Source of the DNA: Hamadaea flava
GTDB taxonomy: Bacteria; Actinomycetota; Actinomycetes; Mycobacteriales; Micromonosporaceae
Direction: 5' to 3'
Length of the DNA: 64,000 nucleotides
Assembly: GCF_024172085.1 (NCBI RefSeq)
Contig: NZ_JAMZDZ010000001.1
Location: forward strand, 2,480,001-2,544,000
Shown: in pieces, positions 50,337 to 59,218 of the stretch
How the letters are laid out: every line of letters begins with the position of its first letter
Position numbering within the stretch: the first letter of the stretch is position 1
The notes under the pieces: model-generated
Databases searched by the model: none
Seen by the model: only the letters and a program-made list of their open reading frames with translations
Told to the model about the DNA's origin: nothing
Program-made: the position numbers and the translations under genes

Positions 50337-52625
50337 TCAGGCTGAGCCGAGGACTCGGACGACCGGCTGTTCGGCCTCCGGCTTCGGCTCGGCTGTCCAC
50401 CCGTCGGAGCCGGTCGACACGACCTGTGGCTTGCTCGCCGCTTGGTCACTGCCACGGCCGCTGAGCGCCGCCGGGCCGTTCCCGACCCCGGGATCCAGCA
50501 ACTTGGGACCACCCCTGCGGACCGCGCGAGGTCCGCCGCCCCCGCCTCCGCCACCGCCGCCCGTCGGGGGCATCATCGGCGGAAGATAGGGCTGGGACTC
50601 TCCGGCGGCGCTCGTGGCGTTCGACGCGATCGGCGACGCCGCGGGCGGGGCGGCCGGAACGCCATCGCCCGGTGGGATCGGAGTGACCGGCGTACCGCCC
50701 CCTCCGCCACCACCGCCGCCCGGGTTGGCCGAGTTCCGGCCGTCCAGCGACACCGGCGAACTCGGGTTGTCCCAGGGGTTGTCGTCCCACCAGTCCGGCC
50801 GATTCCCGTTGGCGGTGGGGGTCGGATTGCCTGCGCCCGGCGTAATGGGCACCGTAACGCTCGGCTTGCCGCCACCTCCGCCACCAGAGTTCGGCGTCGA
50901 CCCGCTCCCGGTGCCGGGCACCGTCGGGGGAGTGACGCCACCTCCGCCACCACCGCCGTTGGTGGAACCGTTGCCGGTTCCCGGGGTGGACGGGATGGCC
51001 GGGATCGTGGGAACGACGATTCCGCCCGTGTTGCCAGCCCCCCCGGGGTTCGATCCGCCACCGATCTCGGGAATCGACGGAGAGGTCACCCCGCCCACGG
51101 GCCCGTTGTTCGCGTTCCCGTTGTTCGAATTGCCGTTGTTGGTGTTCCCGTTGTTCGAGCCACCGGTATTGGGCAAGCCGTTGGTGCCGGGGAGTCCACC
51201 GAAGTTCGTGTCACGCTGGACGCCGACATCCAGGTCGTTCGGCATGCTCTCGTTGTGCTTCTTGGGATCCTTCGCGGCGGCGGCCGCCGCTGCGGCAAGT
51301 GCCGCGGCGAGCGCGTTCGCGACCTCGTTCGGATCGATCGGCGGCCCCGGCAACCAGCCGTCGCCGGGTTCCCACTCGATTTTCGGCGGCTTCTGGTTGG
51401 TGTTCGGCGGTTTGACGCTGGGGCCGGCTCCAGGCCCGGCGCCCGGGCCTGCCCCGGGTCCCGCACCCGGCCCGGTCGGCTTGCGCTTTTCCTGCGCCGG
51501 CCTGTGCGGCTTGAGCACGGCTTCCAGCATGATGCCCGAGTACGACTGGGGCAGCGGCCGCCACACCGAGTTCGCGACGATCCCGTCGCTCATGCCTCGG
51601 CCGATCTCCCGGAGCCGCTTCGTGAAGTCGTGCTGCAGACGATCCACGAAGTAGTGATAACCGATGACCAGATCGTCCGCCGTGTAGACGTTGCCGTCGT
51701 CGTCGTACCAGACGCCGTACTGGTTCGCCTGGGCGATCCGTGCGTTGTAGGTGGCCGTCAGGTTGTCGACGTCAGTACGGAACTTCGTGAGTTCACCCTC
51801 GGCAGTCTCCTGAGCACTGCTGATCGCGTACGCCGCCCGGCCGAGCGTCTGGGACAGATTCTGGAGTTTCGCGCTCCAGTCCGCCATCGAGGCGACCGCC
51901 TTGTCCGACGCGAGGTCGAATGCCTTGGCGGCGTCCCCCGACCAGGTCTTCGGTTTGGTGACCAAGCCGACCCGATCTTGCAACCGCGACGAGTAGACGA
52001 GCAGATGCGTGCCGATCACGCCGAACCCGGTGGCGAGATGGGTCAGCGGCCCCGGGACGACGCTGAAGATCGTCCACAGCACCTGCGGATACTCGATGTG
52101 CTCCCAATCGCTGGCCGGCGGCGGATCCGCGGTGGGCAGCGTACTGCGCCCGGCGACGTCGTCCTCGGCCGCGACGCTGACAGTCGTGTCCACGTACATC
52201 CCAGGGTGCTGCAACTCGACGCCGGTCTTCTGGAAGATCCGGTCGTCGATCTTGTCGAACTCCTTCTGGCCGTATACCTCATTGTTTCCGTACTCCGCGG
52301 CGGCGACCTCGACCATCTTCCGATGCGAGGCGAGCCCGTCGGCGATCACGTTCAAGTAACCGATCACGCCGGCATCGGGACTGCCGAGGTATGCCGTCGC
52401 CGTCTGGAGGAGGAAGGTGAGCTCCGGAAGATCGGCGCCACCGGTGTACCCGTTCCTGGCCTGCAGGAGATAGTCGGTGAGCTTGTCGTTCGTCCCGAAC
52501 CGGACGTGCTTGCCCGCGCCGGAGACGATGTCGCCGGCATCCTCGCTGAAGCGCTTCTCGAACTTCGTGAAGTCCTGCACCCACTCCAACATGTCGCCAC
52601 CATGCACATGCACTTCGTCAGCCAT
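50337..52625 (-). CDS. Large WXG protein, ESX array paralogue 2
   Basis: 762 aa. Closest relative of paralogue 1: ADEVHVHGGDMLEWVQDFTKFEKRF, the same GNNEVYGQKEFDK block, W228-S-G-D-A-A-K-A-F, and the boundary SYSGIMLEAVLKP. The linker holds an AAALAAAAAAAA run and Asn-Gly repeats (NNGNx), then several PTIPAIPSTPGTG-type units. The tail is SPVSLDGR, PYLPPMM, RRGGPKLLDPGVGNGPAALSGRG. The insert NQYGVWYDDDGNVYTADDLVIG (about 300-320) is not found in paralogue 1. ATG preceded by GGGAGG; 36 bp upstream of paralogue 1 on the same strand, so one operon. Role as in paralogue 1: probable ESX substrate, inferred. Confidence 0.82.
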   Translation of the reverse strand: MADEVHVHGGDMLEWVQDFTKFEKRFSEDAGDIVSGAGKHVRFGTNDKLTDYLLQARNGYTGGADLPELTFLLQTATAYLGSPDAGVIGYLNVIADGLASHRKMVEVAAAEYGNNEVYGQKEFDKIDDRIFQKTGVELQHPGMYVDTTVSVAAEDDVAGRSTLPTADPPPASDWEHIEYPQVLWTIFSVVPGPLTHLATGFGVIGTHLLVYSSRLQDRVGLVTKPKTWSGDAAKAFDLASDKAVASMADWSAKLQNLSQTLGRAAYAISSAQETAEGELTKFRTDVDNLTATYNARIAQANQYGVWYDDDGNVYTADDLVIGYHYFVDRLQHDFTKRLREIGRGMSDGIVANSVWRPLPQSYSGIMLEAVLKPHRPAQEKRKPTGPGAGPGAGPGAGPGAGPSVKPPNTNQKPPKIEWEPGDGWLPGPPIDPNEVANALAAALAAAAAAAAKDPKKHNESMPNDLDVGVQRDTNFGGLPGTNGLPNTGGSNNGNTNNGNSNNGNANNGPVGGVTSPSIPEIGGGSNPGGAGNTGGIVVPTIPAIPSTPGTGNGSTNGGGGGGGVTPPTVPGTGSGSTPNSGGGGGGKPSVTVPITPGAGNPTPTANGNRPDWWDDNPWDNPSSPVSLDGRNSANPGGGGGGGGGTPVTPIPPGDGVPAAPPAASPIASNATSAAGESQPYLPPMMPPTGGGGGGGGGGPRAVRRGGPKLLDPGVGNGPAALSGRGSDQAASKPQVVSTGSDGWTAEPKPEAEQPVVRVLGSA

Positions 52626-52654
52626 GGCACCCCTCCCGTGACGCCTGAACGGTA

Positions 52655-54706
52655 CTACGACAGTTGTCGATAGATCGGCCGGGCAGCGGGCGTACCGCCT
52701 GCGGAATCGGGAACAGGAGCGGCCGCCACTGGCTCTTCCGGGGCCAGCCAGGTGCCCGCCTCGGTCGCGACGACCTGCGGTGCTTCCTTCTCGGTGTCCC
52801 GGCCGCGTCCGGTCAAGGCGCCCGGCCCCCGACGGCCGAAGCCCGGCTCCACCACTCGTGGACTGCCTCGGCGTACCGTGCGCGGGGCACCGGATCCACC
52901 GCTGGGCGCGCCACCGCCACCGCCCATCATCGGCGGGATGAACGGCATCGACGCGTCGGCGTTCGTCACCGGTGCGCCACCGATCGCGGTGGTTCCTCCA
53001 CCCCCGCCCCCCGGGCCTAGCGAGGTCAGCGCCGACGCCTCAGCGTCCTCCGGCCCGCCGAGCCGGCCGTCGAGCGACACCGGCGACGTCGGGCTGTCGG
53101 TCCAGGTGTTCCACCACGGTGGAGTCCCGTTGCTCGCGTCGTCGGTGCTCCGCGACACCGGCTTCACCACGCCCGGCACCGTCGGCGTGACGACGCCGGA
53201 GCCGGGCGTACTCGGGACGGTCGGAGTCGTGGGGATCACGGGGACCGTGGGAACGGTGACACCCGTCCCCGGGCTGTCGGTTCCGGCTCCCGGAGCTGTC
53301 ACCGTCGGCAGGTCCGTGGTCAGGCCGGGGATGGCGGGCGTCGCAGTGGTGGCACCGGGCAGGTCGGCGGTGGGCACGGCACCGGTGGGCAGGGCACCGG
53401 TCGGAATCACATTGGCCAGCGGGGTGACCGGAATCTGCGTCGGCTTGACCGGGTAGACGAGCGGTCGGCACATCTCGGGCGGATCGTAGGGATCGGTCTT
53501 CGGGATCTTCGGCTTGACCGTGGTGTTGGGCGGCTTCACCGTCGACCCCGGTCCGCCGCCCGGCCCACCACCCGGCCCCCCACCGGCGCCCCCGCCTGGC
53601 GCGTTCGGACCACCCGGCGTCACGACCGCGTCAAGCATCAGCCCCTGATACGGGCTCGGCGGTTCCCACTTGGCGTTGTCACCGATGACGGCGACGCTCA
53701 TCTCCCGCCCGAACATGGCCAGCATCCTGGCCGCACCCTTCTCAAGACCTCTCACCTGCTTTTCGTAGGCATCGATGAGTTTGACGGCTGCCTCATGCGA
53801 CTTCGCCTGCTTGAGCTTCGGCGTCAGTAAGTCGTACTCATACCGAACGTTGACCTCGAGCGATTCGAGCTCGAGGACGGCGTTCCGCCGAGCCTCGTCG
53901 ACTACCAACGCGACCGAACGAAGTTTCTGCTCGAGGCTCTTCACCCCCTGGCTCCAGCCGTACATGTTGCCCGCTGTGGTCGCCGCCTGGCTCCGCACCA
54001 GGTCTGCCACGTCCCCGATCCAGTGCGCGTGCGAATCGAGAAGATCCACGACCCCCGTCAGCTTCCGGCCGTAATCGAAGAGCTCCAGCGAGACCCAGGC
54101 CAGCGCGTCGGCGATGTGCGTGATGGCCTGATCGTCGATGCCCAAGACCGTGTAGTAGATCTCCGGGTAGGGGATCTCCTCCCATTTACTCGGCTCGGTC
54201 GGGACCGCGCCCGCGGGCGGTGTCACTCGATCCCTGCCGCTCACCGCGCCGAGGCCGGCGATGGTGACGGTGCCCTGGCTCCGGCCCGGCTCGTCCATGA
54301 AGGAGATGCCTAGTTCCTTGAAGATGCCGTCGTCGACCTTGCTGAGCTCCTTGCGGCTGTACTCCTCATGATCGCCGTACGCCGACGCGGCGATCTCGAC
54401 GGCCTTGCGATACGACTTCACCCCGTCCTGTAAGACGGCGGTGTAGCCCAGAATCCCCGAGCGGCCGTCACCGACGTACGCCCGCACGGCGCTGACGAAA
54501 TAGGTGAACTCCGGCAGGACTCGCCCGAATCCGTTGATCTGAATCGCGTCGAAGTAGTCTCGGATCGGTAGTTGCCTGCCCCCGAAATGGGCGTGCGTGC
54601 CCTCGACATGATCGCCGATCGCGCTGTCGAGATTCTTCTCGAACCGCTGGAAGTCCTGCGCCCAGTCGCGCATGGCGTTGGGATGGACCTCGACCTCGTC
54701 GGCCAC
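52655..54706 (-). CDS. Large WXG protein, ESX array paralogue 3
   Basis: 683 aa from a GTG preceded by GGAGAGGA. N-terminal domain ADEVEVHPNAMRDWAQDFQRFEKNL, then helices with W229-I-G-D at the position of the WxG turn, and boundary PYQGLMLDAVVTPGG. The linker is shorter, with VPTVPVIPTTPTVP units, and has a cysteine (PPEMCRPLVYP) unusual for the group. The tail is kept: SPVSLDGR, MPFIPPMM, RRGSPRVVEPGFGRRGPGALTGRG. The sequence between 55 and 190 is well diverged from paralogues 1 and 2, so this is an older branch. 29 bp before paralogue 2. Confidence 0.82.
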   Translation of the reverse strand: MADEVEVHPNAMRDWAQDFQRFEKNLDSAIGDHVEGTHAHFGGRQLPIRDYFDAIQINGFGRVLPEFTYFVSAVRAYVGDGRSGILGYTAVLQDGVKSYRKAVEIAASAYGDHEEYSRKELSKVDDGIFKELGISFMDEPGRSQGTVTIAGLGAVSGRDRVTPPAGAVPTEPSKWEEIPYPEIYYTVLGIDDQAITHIADALAWVSLELFDYGRKLTGVVDLLDSHAHWIGDVADLVRSQAATTAGNMYGWSQGVKSLEQKLRSVALVVDEARRNAVLELESLEVNVRYEYDLLTPKLKQAKSHEAAVKLIDAYEKQVRGLEKGAARMLAMFGREMSVAVIGDNAKWEPPSPYQGLMLDAVVTPGGPNAPGGGAGGGPGGGPGGGPGSTVKPPNTTVKPKIPKTDPYDPPEMCRPLVYPVKPTQIPVTPLANVIPTGALPTGAVPTADLPGATTATPAIPGLTTDLPTVTAPGAGTDSPGTGVTVPTVPVIPTTPTVPSTPGSGVVTPTVPGVVKPVSRSTDDASNGTPPWWNTWTDSPTSPVSLDGRLGGPEDAEASALTSLGPGGGGGGTTAIGGAPVTNADASMPFIPPMMGGGGGAPSGGSGAPRTVRRGSPRVVEPGFGRRGPGALTGRGRDTEKEAPQVVATEAGTWLAPEEPVAAAPVPDSAGGTPAARPIYRQLS

Positions 54707-54736
54707 GGGCTTCCTCTCCGAACTTGGCTGAACCGG

Positions 54737-57163
54737 TCAGAGGGACGACTGCCGGCGGGTTGTCGGTGAGGCCGGGCCCGTGTCTGGGCTGACCGCTGGG
54801 GTCGTCGTCTCGATCTCTGGGGTCTGGTCGGCGAGCCACGGATCGGTCATCTGCTCGATCTCGACGGTCGGCTCGGGCGCCCGGCGCTTCTTCGTCCGTC
54901 CGGAGAGGACGGACTTACCGGCCGGGCCCTGGGAATCCACCAGCTTCGGCCCGCCTCGACGCGTCGTCTTGGGCCCGCCGCCACCACCGCCACCCATGCC
55001 GCCCATGCCGGCGCCACCCATCGGCGGCATCATCGGCGGGTACATCTGGGAGTTCGGATCGCCGCCGCCCCCGCCGATCGCGGAGGTCGTCAGGCCGGCG
55101 CCTTCGACACCGGGCCGGATGGGAGTCACCGGCGTACCGGCCAGCGGACCACCGCCGGACGAACCGCCGAGCCCACCGGCGCTCCCGCCGAGACCGTTGC
55201 GCCCGTCCAGCGACACCCCAGGGGTGATCGGATCGGGCGTCCACGGTTGATTGCCCCACGAGGAACCGCCACCGGGGGTGGTTCCTGTGCCACCGCCCGG
55301 CAGGATCGGCACCGTACCCGGGTTGCCGCCGGGATTGGTGCCTGCGCCACCCGGGTTGGTGCCTGTGCCGCCGGTGCCCGTGCCGGGGATCTGCGGTGGT
55401 GTGACGACCGGCGTCGAGCCGTTGCCGCCACCGCCGCCCGGATTGGTGCCGGAGCCGGGCAAGGTCGGCACCGAGGGAACGACGACTCCGCCGTTCCCCG
55501 ATCCGGAGCCTCCGGTCCCTGTTCCGCCCGTCCCTGTTCCCCCAGTGCCAGGGATGACGGGCGGGGTCACGACCGGCGTGGTGCCACCCCCGGTGCCGGG
55601 GTTGCCGCCTCCGGTATTGCCACCACCGGTGTTGCCGCCGTTGCCGGTGCCAGGAACGTCGGGAATGTTCGGCGGCGTCGTGGTCGGATTGCCGCCGTTG
55701 TTCCCGTTGCCGTTGTTCCCGTTGCCGTTGTTGCCGTTGCCGTTGTTGCCGTTGCCGTTGTTACCGGTCGGGGTGGTCGTACGGTCGGTCGGCAGGGTGG
55801 GCTTGGTCACCGGATTCTTCGCATTGTTCTTGGCACCGCCACCCGGAACCTTCGGTGCGGAGACCTTGGGGGCGCCACCGCCCCCGGCTCCGCCTCCACC
55901 ACCGCCGCCGCCACCCCCGCCGAGGTTGGGCGCGCCACCGCCGGCAGTGGGCAGATTCGGGTTGCCAGGATTGCCCGTGTCCTCCAGCAGCAGCCCGGAG
56001 TATTCGCCCGGCATCTTCCACGGGGCTGCGGCATGCACCTTCTCGCTGGCGTCCTTGCCCAGCTTCTTGACCTTCTCGAGCGCTTCCTTCTTGAGCCGGG
56101 TGATCTCCGCCGCCGCGTCGTTGGCCTTGCCCTCGATCTCGTTCTTCTGCGTGTTGTATTGGACCCTCGCCACGTCGGTCTGGCCATTGGGGCCCAGCCC
56201 GTTCCACCAGCTCCACAGCGCGCTCCCGGCGAACCGCATGCCGTTGATGATGGCGTGCTGCTTACCGAGGTCCTCCTCCAGCTTGGTGGAGATCTCGTTC
56301 GCGTCGTCCTGCGCCGCCATGACGACGACGGCCACCTTGTAGAGGGCCTTGCTCCGCTCCAGCAGCGGGGTCACCCAGGCGTTCATGGAGTCGTAGGTCC
56401 GTTCCGCCTGCGTGGCGAACACCTGGGAACCCGCGCCCTTCCAGATCGGGCCGTCGCCGCCGATCTCGGCGAGCGAACCGACCTCGCCCCAGAACGCGTT
56501 CTTCGCGGCGGAGAGGTCGCCACTGAGCGCCTCCAGGCGCCGGGCGCTGTCGGCGATCGCATCCCAGTTCGCCGAGCCGAGCATCCACACGATCTGCTCG
56601 AAGGTGAGCCCGTCCCAATCCGTCTTGCCCGGATCGTCGCCTTGAACCGGTGTGTTCTTCGAGGTGTCCTGGGCGGGGTGCAAGTCGGCGACGCCGTAGT
56701 AGTCGCCGTATTTCTCGATCTTCATCCCGAACTGCCCGGCCAAGACCTTATCGACGGCGAGCAGCTGCTTCTCGGAGTCGATCTCGTGACTCTTGTACTG
56801 CTGGGCGATCGCCTCGGCGGCCGTGGCGTACGACCGGATGCCCTTGGCCGCGGTGCCGAAGAAGCCGATGACGCCGCTGCCGCCGACGTCACCGGTCTGC
56901 ACCCGGATGCTGTTCGCGAGGAACCCGAGCTCGCCCCAGAAGAAGAGCATGCCCTTGCTGGGGCCAGGCGGCGGCGCGACCTCCGGCGCGATGGTGTCGC
57001 CCAGATCGTCCATCAGGTCGGTGGATCGCTTGTAGATGTTGCCGTCCCCGGCGAGGACGCCGCCGAACTCCTTCTCGAAGGTGCTGGCCCGCTTGCGGAT
57101 GTTCCCGGCCGCGGCAGTCATCTCCGGGACGGTGGACTCGACCATGTCCCCGATCTCACCCAT
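54737..57163 (-). CDS. Large WXG protein, ESX array paralogue 4
   Basis: 808 aa. The ATG at 57163 (MGEIGDMVESTVPEM) is chosen. Sequence upstream in the frame is not conserved, and this start overlaps the paralogue 5 stop by eight bases. The N-terminal part (1-170) is a different helical domain, with KRASTFEKEFGGVLAGDGNIYKRS. The WxG turn is W241-K-G in a helical hairpin, and the boundary is EYSGLLLEDTGNPG. The longest linker of the set follows, with NGNGN repeats at 55694-55764 and many PVVTPPVIPGTGG units. The tail is PGVSLDGR, YPPMMPPMG, RRGGPKLVDSQGP, LSGR. Likely the same role as the other four. Confidence 0.82.
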   Translation of the reverse strand: MGEIGDMVESTVPEMTAAAGNIRKRASTFEKEFGGVLAGDGNIYKRSTDLMDDLGDTIAPEVAPPPGPSKGMLFFWGELGFLANSIRVQTGDVGGSGVIGFFGTAAKGIRSYATAAEAIAQQYKSHEIDSEKQLLAVDKVLAGQFGMKIEKYGDYYGVADLHPAQDTSKNTPVQGDDPGKTDWDGLTFEQIVWMLGSANWDAIADSARRLEALSGDLSAAKNAFWGEVGSLAEIGGDGPIWKGAGSQVFATQAERTYDSMNAWVTPLLERSKALYKVAVVVMAAQDDANEISTKLEEDLGKQHAIINGMRFAGSALWSWWNGLGPNGQTDVARVQYNTQKNEIEGKANDAAAEITRLKKEALEKVKKLGKDASEKVHAAAPWKMPGEYSGLLLEDTGNPGNPNLPTAGGGAPNLGGGGGGGGGGGAGGGGAPKVSAPKVPGGGAKNNAKNPVTKPTLPTDRTTTPTGNNGNGNNGNGNNGNGNNGNGNNGGNPTTTPPNIPDVPGTGNGGNTGGGNTGGGNPGTGGGTTPVVTPPVIPGTGGTGTGGTGTGGSGSGNGGVVVPSVPTLPGSGTNPGGGGGNGSTPVVTPPQIPGTGTGGTGTNPGGAGTNPGGNPGTVPILPGGGTGTTPGGGSSWGNQPWTPDPITPGVSLDGRNGLGGSAGGLGGSSGGGPLAGTPVTPIRPGVEGAGLTTSAIGGGGGDPNSQMYPPMMPPMGGAGMGGMGGGGGGGPKTTRRGGPKLVDSQGPAGKSVLSGRTKKRRAPEPTVEIEQMTDPWLADQTPEIETTTPAVSPDTGPASPTTRRQSSL
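55694..55764 (-). repeat. 15-bp tandem repeat in paralogue 4
   Basis: Nearly five copies of a 15-bp unit coding NNGNG in the disordered linker. Such arrays change length easily and may differ between strains. Confidence 0.75.
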
Positions 57164-59189
57164 GTTGCTCGCCCGCCGGCCCGGCTCGCCGCCGCCGGTC
57201 ACTCGACCCGCGACTGGACGATGCCGCTCGCGCGGTACCGCCGGAGGGCGCCGATCCCGGCTCGACCGGTTCGGCCGGCACGGGTTCGGTCCAGCGCGGG
57301 GCACCACGGTGGACGGTCCGGGATCGGAGCACGTCCGGTCCGAGCCGGGTCTCGGCCGCCTGCACGACCTGGCCGGCGAAGGCTCGCGGAGATGCCGCCC
57401 ACCGGCCGTCGAGGCGTACGCCGGGCGACGGCCACAGCCCGAGCGGCATCCCGGGCGGCAGGTCCTCGTCGCCGTGTGCGGTGATCGGCGTACGCGTGCC
57501 TCGGCCGGTGACCAGCCCGGACCGGTCGACGATCGGCGCTGGGCGCAGCTGCGTGTTCGGACCGCCGATCAGGGGTGGGCCGGTCAGCCCGGAGCGGCCG
57601 GCGAGCCCGGGCATGAGCGGCAAGGCGTCGCCGTCGTCGAGCCGGTGGAGCTGGTCCGGCCGCGATTGGCCGGGCTCGAATTGGCGTACCTGTTCGGTGG
57701 GAGCGCCGGGGAGCCGGGTGATCGGCGGTCCACCTCGGCTCGTGCCCCGGCCGCCCAACGACGGCGTCAGTCCGCCGCGTGAGCCGAGGATCGGCAGGCC
57801 GCCCACGCCGGTGGAGCCGCCGCCGATCCCGGGTGGCAGGGTGGTCAGCGGGGGTCGGCCGCTCAGGACGGGCAACCCGGCCGGCGGGCCCAGGACCGGC
57901 GCGGTGACCGGCGAACCGCCGAGGCCGGGCGGCGTCACTCCGCCGGCTGCGCCGTTGACGCCGCCGCCGGGAATGCCGGGGATGTTGGGCGGGACCACTT
58001 GACCGGAACCGTTTCCGTTGTTGCCGGTCGGTCCCGTTCCGTCGCCGGGATTGGTGCCGTCGCCGTCGTCCGGTCCGGGGCCCGGGTTCGGGGGGCCAGG
58101 CGGCGTCGGCACGTTCGGTCCACCCGGGACGTCGGGGCCGCCGGGGACGTTCGGAACGTTGGGGGTGTTGAGGTTGCCGCCGCCCGGGGCGTCGAGCCCG
58201 CCGGTCGGCGGGTTCGGGTCGAGCCCGACCAGCCCCCGGTAGCGGTCGACCGGCTCCCAGGCGTCGCCGCTGGTCGCCAGATCCTCGCCGAGCTGCTTGG
58301 CGATGGCGCGCGCCGAGATCGTCGCACCCATCCAGGCCTGGTTGATCTGCTTGAGGATCACGTCCTGCTTTTCGGGCGTGGTCGCTTCGGCCAGATCGAG
58401 CTGACGATCGTCCAAGGTGGTCTTCAGATCACCGGCGATCTGCTGGATCTTGGACTTCGCGTTGGCGAGGCGGACCGCGGTCATCTCGTAATTCGAGGCC
58501 CGCTGATCGGCGCTCGCCCGCCATCGCTTGGCGGAGGCGACGGTCTTGCCGACGTTGCCGTGGAACTCGGTGCCGCCTTCGCCGTACCAGTGCAGCCCCT
58601 TGACGTCTTCGCCGAACCGCCGCTGCGCGGTGTCGATCGCGTCGGCGATCCGCCGCCAGCCCGCCGCGACGTCGGTCACCGCGGTGACGTCGACGCCGAG
58701 GATGAGGGCCTTGATCTGGTCGAGGGACAACGCGTCCCACCCGGTACGCGTGTCGCCGGGGCGGGCGTAGCCGTAGTCCTTGGGCGCGGCCGGCGGCGCG
58801 GCCGGGGCGGTGACGGTCTCGCCGTAGTCCGGGCCGGGCGCCTCACCGGCGACGAGGGCGTCCTCGATCTTCTGCAGCGTCTTCTTGCCCTGCTGCTCCA
58901 CCCGCTCGTACCAGCCCGCGGCGAGGTCGGCGGCGTATCCGGTGCTGGACAGGCCGTCGCCGAAGTCGAGGCTGAACGACTTCAGGACTTTGAGGTCGGC
59001 CAGCGCGACCCGGCCGAACCGGGCGAGTTCGAGGAAGCCGGGCGGGTTGCCGATGTTCCGGGCCGCCGCTTCGATGTCGGGCAATTCCTCACCAGCGACG
59101 CCGGCGAATCCGAGGGCTGCGCGGCGGGCATCCCCGCTGAAGGCACGCAGACCCTCCAGTTCCGCCTGGAGAAGGTCACCGTCCCCCAC
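57156..59189 (-). CDS. Large WXG protein, ESX array paralogue 5 (most diverged)
   Basis: About 677 aa. The frame is open further upstream, but that part lies in the 3' end of eccC and its junction. I place the start at the GTG 59189 (GDGDLLQAELEGLRAF), 29 bp after the eccC stop; a TTG at 59195 is possible. A helical N-terminal part is followed by W201-Y-G-E-G-G and a second helix, then the boundary RYRGLVGLDPNPP. The Pro/Gly linker is rich in NVPGGPDVPGGP units. The tail has diverged: VRLDGRW and LVTGRGTRTP remain, but RRGGP is lost. First gene after eccC in the same direction. Confidence 0.75.
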   Translation of the reverse strand: MGDGDLLQAELEGLRAFSGDARRAALGFAGVAGEELPDIEAAARNIGNPPGFLELARFGRVALADLKVLKSFSLDFGDGLSSTGYAADLAAGWYERVEQQGKKTLQKIEDALVAGEAPGPDYGETVTAPAAPPAAPKDYGYARPGDTRTGWDALSLDQIKALILGVDVTAVTDVAAGWRRIADAIDTAQRRFGEDVKGLHWYGEGGTEFHGNVGKTVASAKRWRASADQRASNYEMTAVRLANAKSKIQQIAGDLKTTLDDRQLDLAEATTPEKQDVILKQINQAWMGATISARAIAKQLGEDLATSGDAWEPVDRYRGLVGLDPNPPTGGLDAPGGGNLNTPNVPNVPGGPDVPGGPNVPTPPGPPNPGPGPDDGDGTNPGDGTGPTGNNGNGSGQVVPPNIPGIPGGGVNGAAGGVTPPGLGGSPVTAPVLGPPAGLPVLSGRPPLTTLPPGIGGGSTGVGGLPILGSRGGLTPSLGGRGTSRGGPPITRLPGAPTEQVRQFEPGQSRPDQLHRLDDGDALPLMPGLAGRSGLTGPPLIGGPNTQLRPAPIVDRSGLVTGRGTRTPITAHGDEDLPPGMPLGLWPSPGVRLDGRWAASPRAFAGQVVQAAETRLGPDVLRSRTVHRGAPRWTEPVPAEPVEPGSAPSGGTARAASSSRGSSDRRRRAGPAGEQHG

Positions 59190-59218
59190 GATCAACAGGA
59201 TAACCGCCCAGGCAGCTA

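Noticed and set aside
50442-52673. Long open frames opposite the large WXG genes (also 55247-57484)
   Set aside because: The minus-strand genes have ribosome sites, family similarity to one another and a conserved plan; the plus-strand frames share nothing beyond composition.
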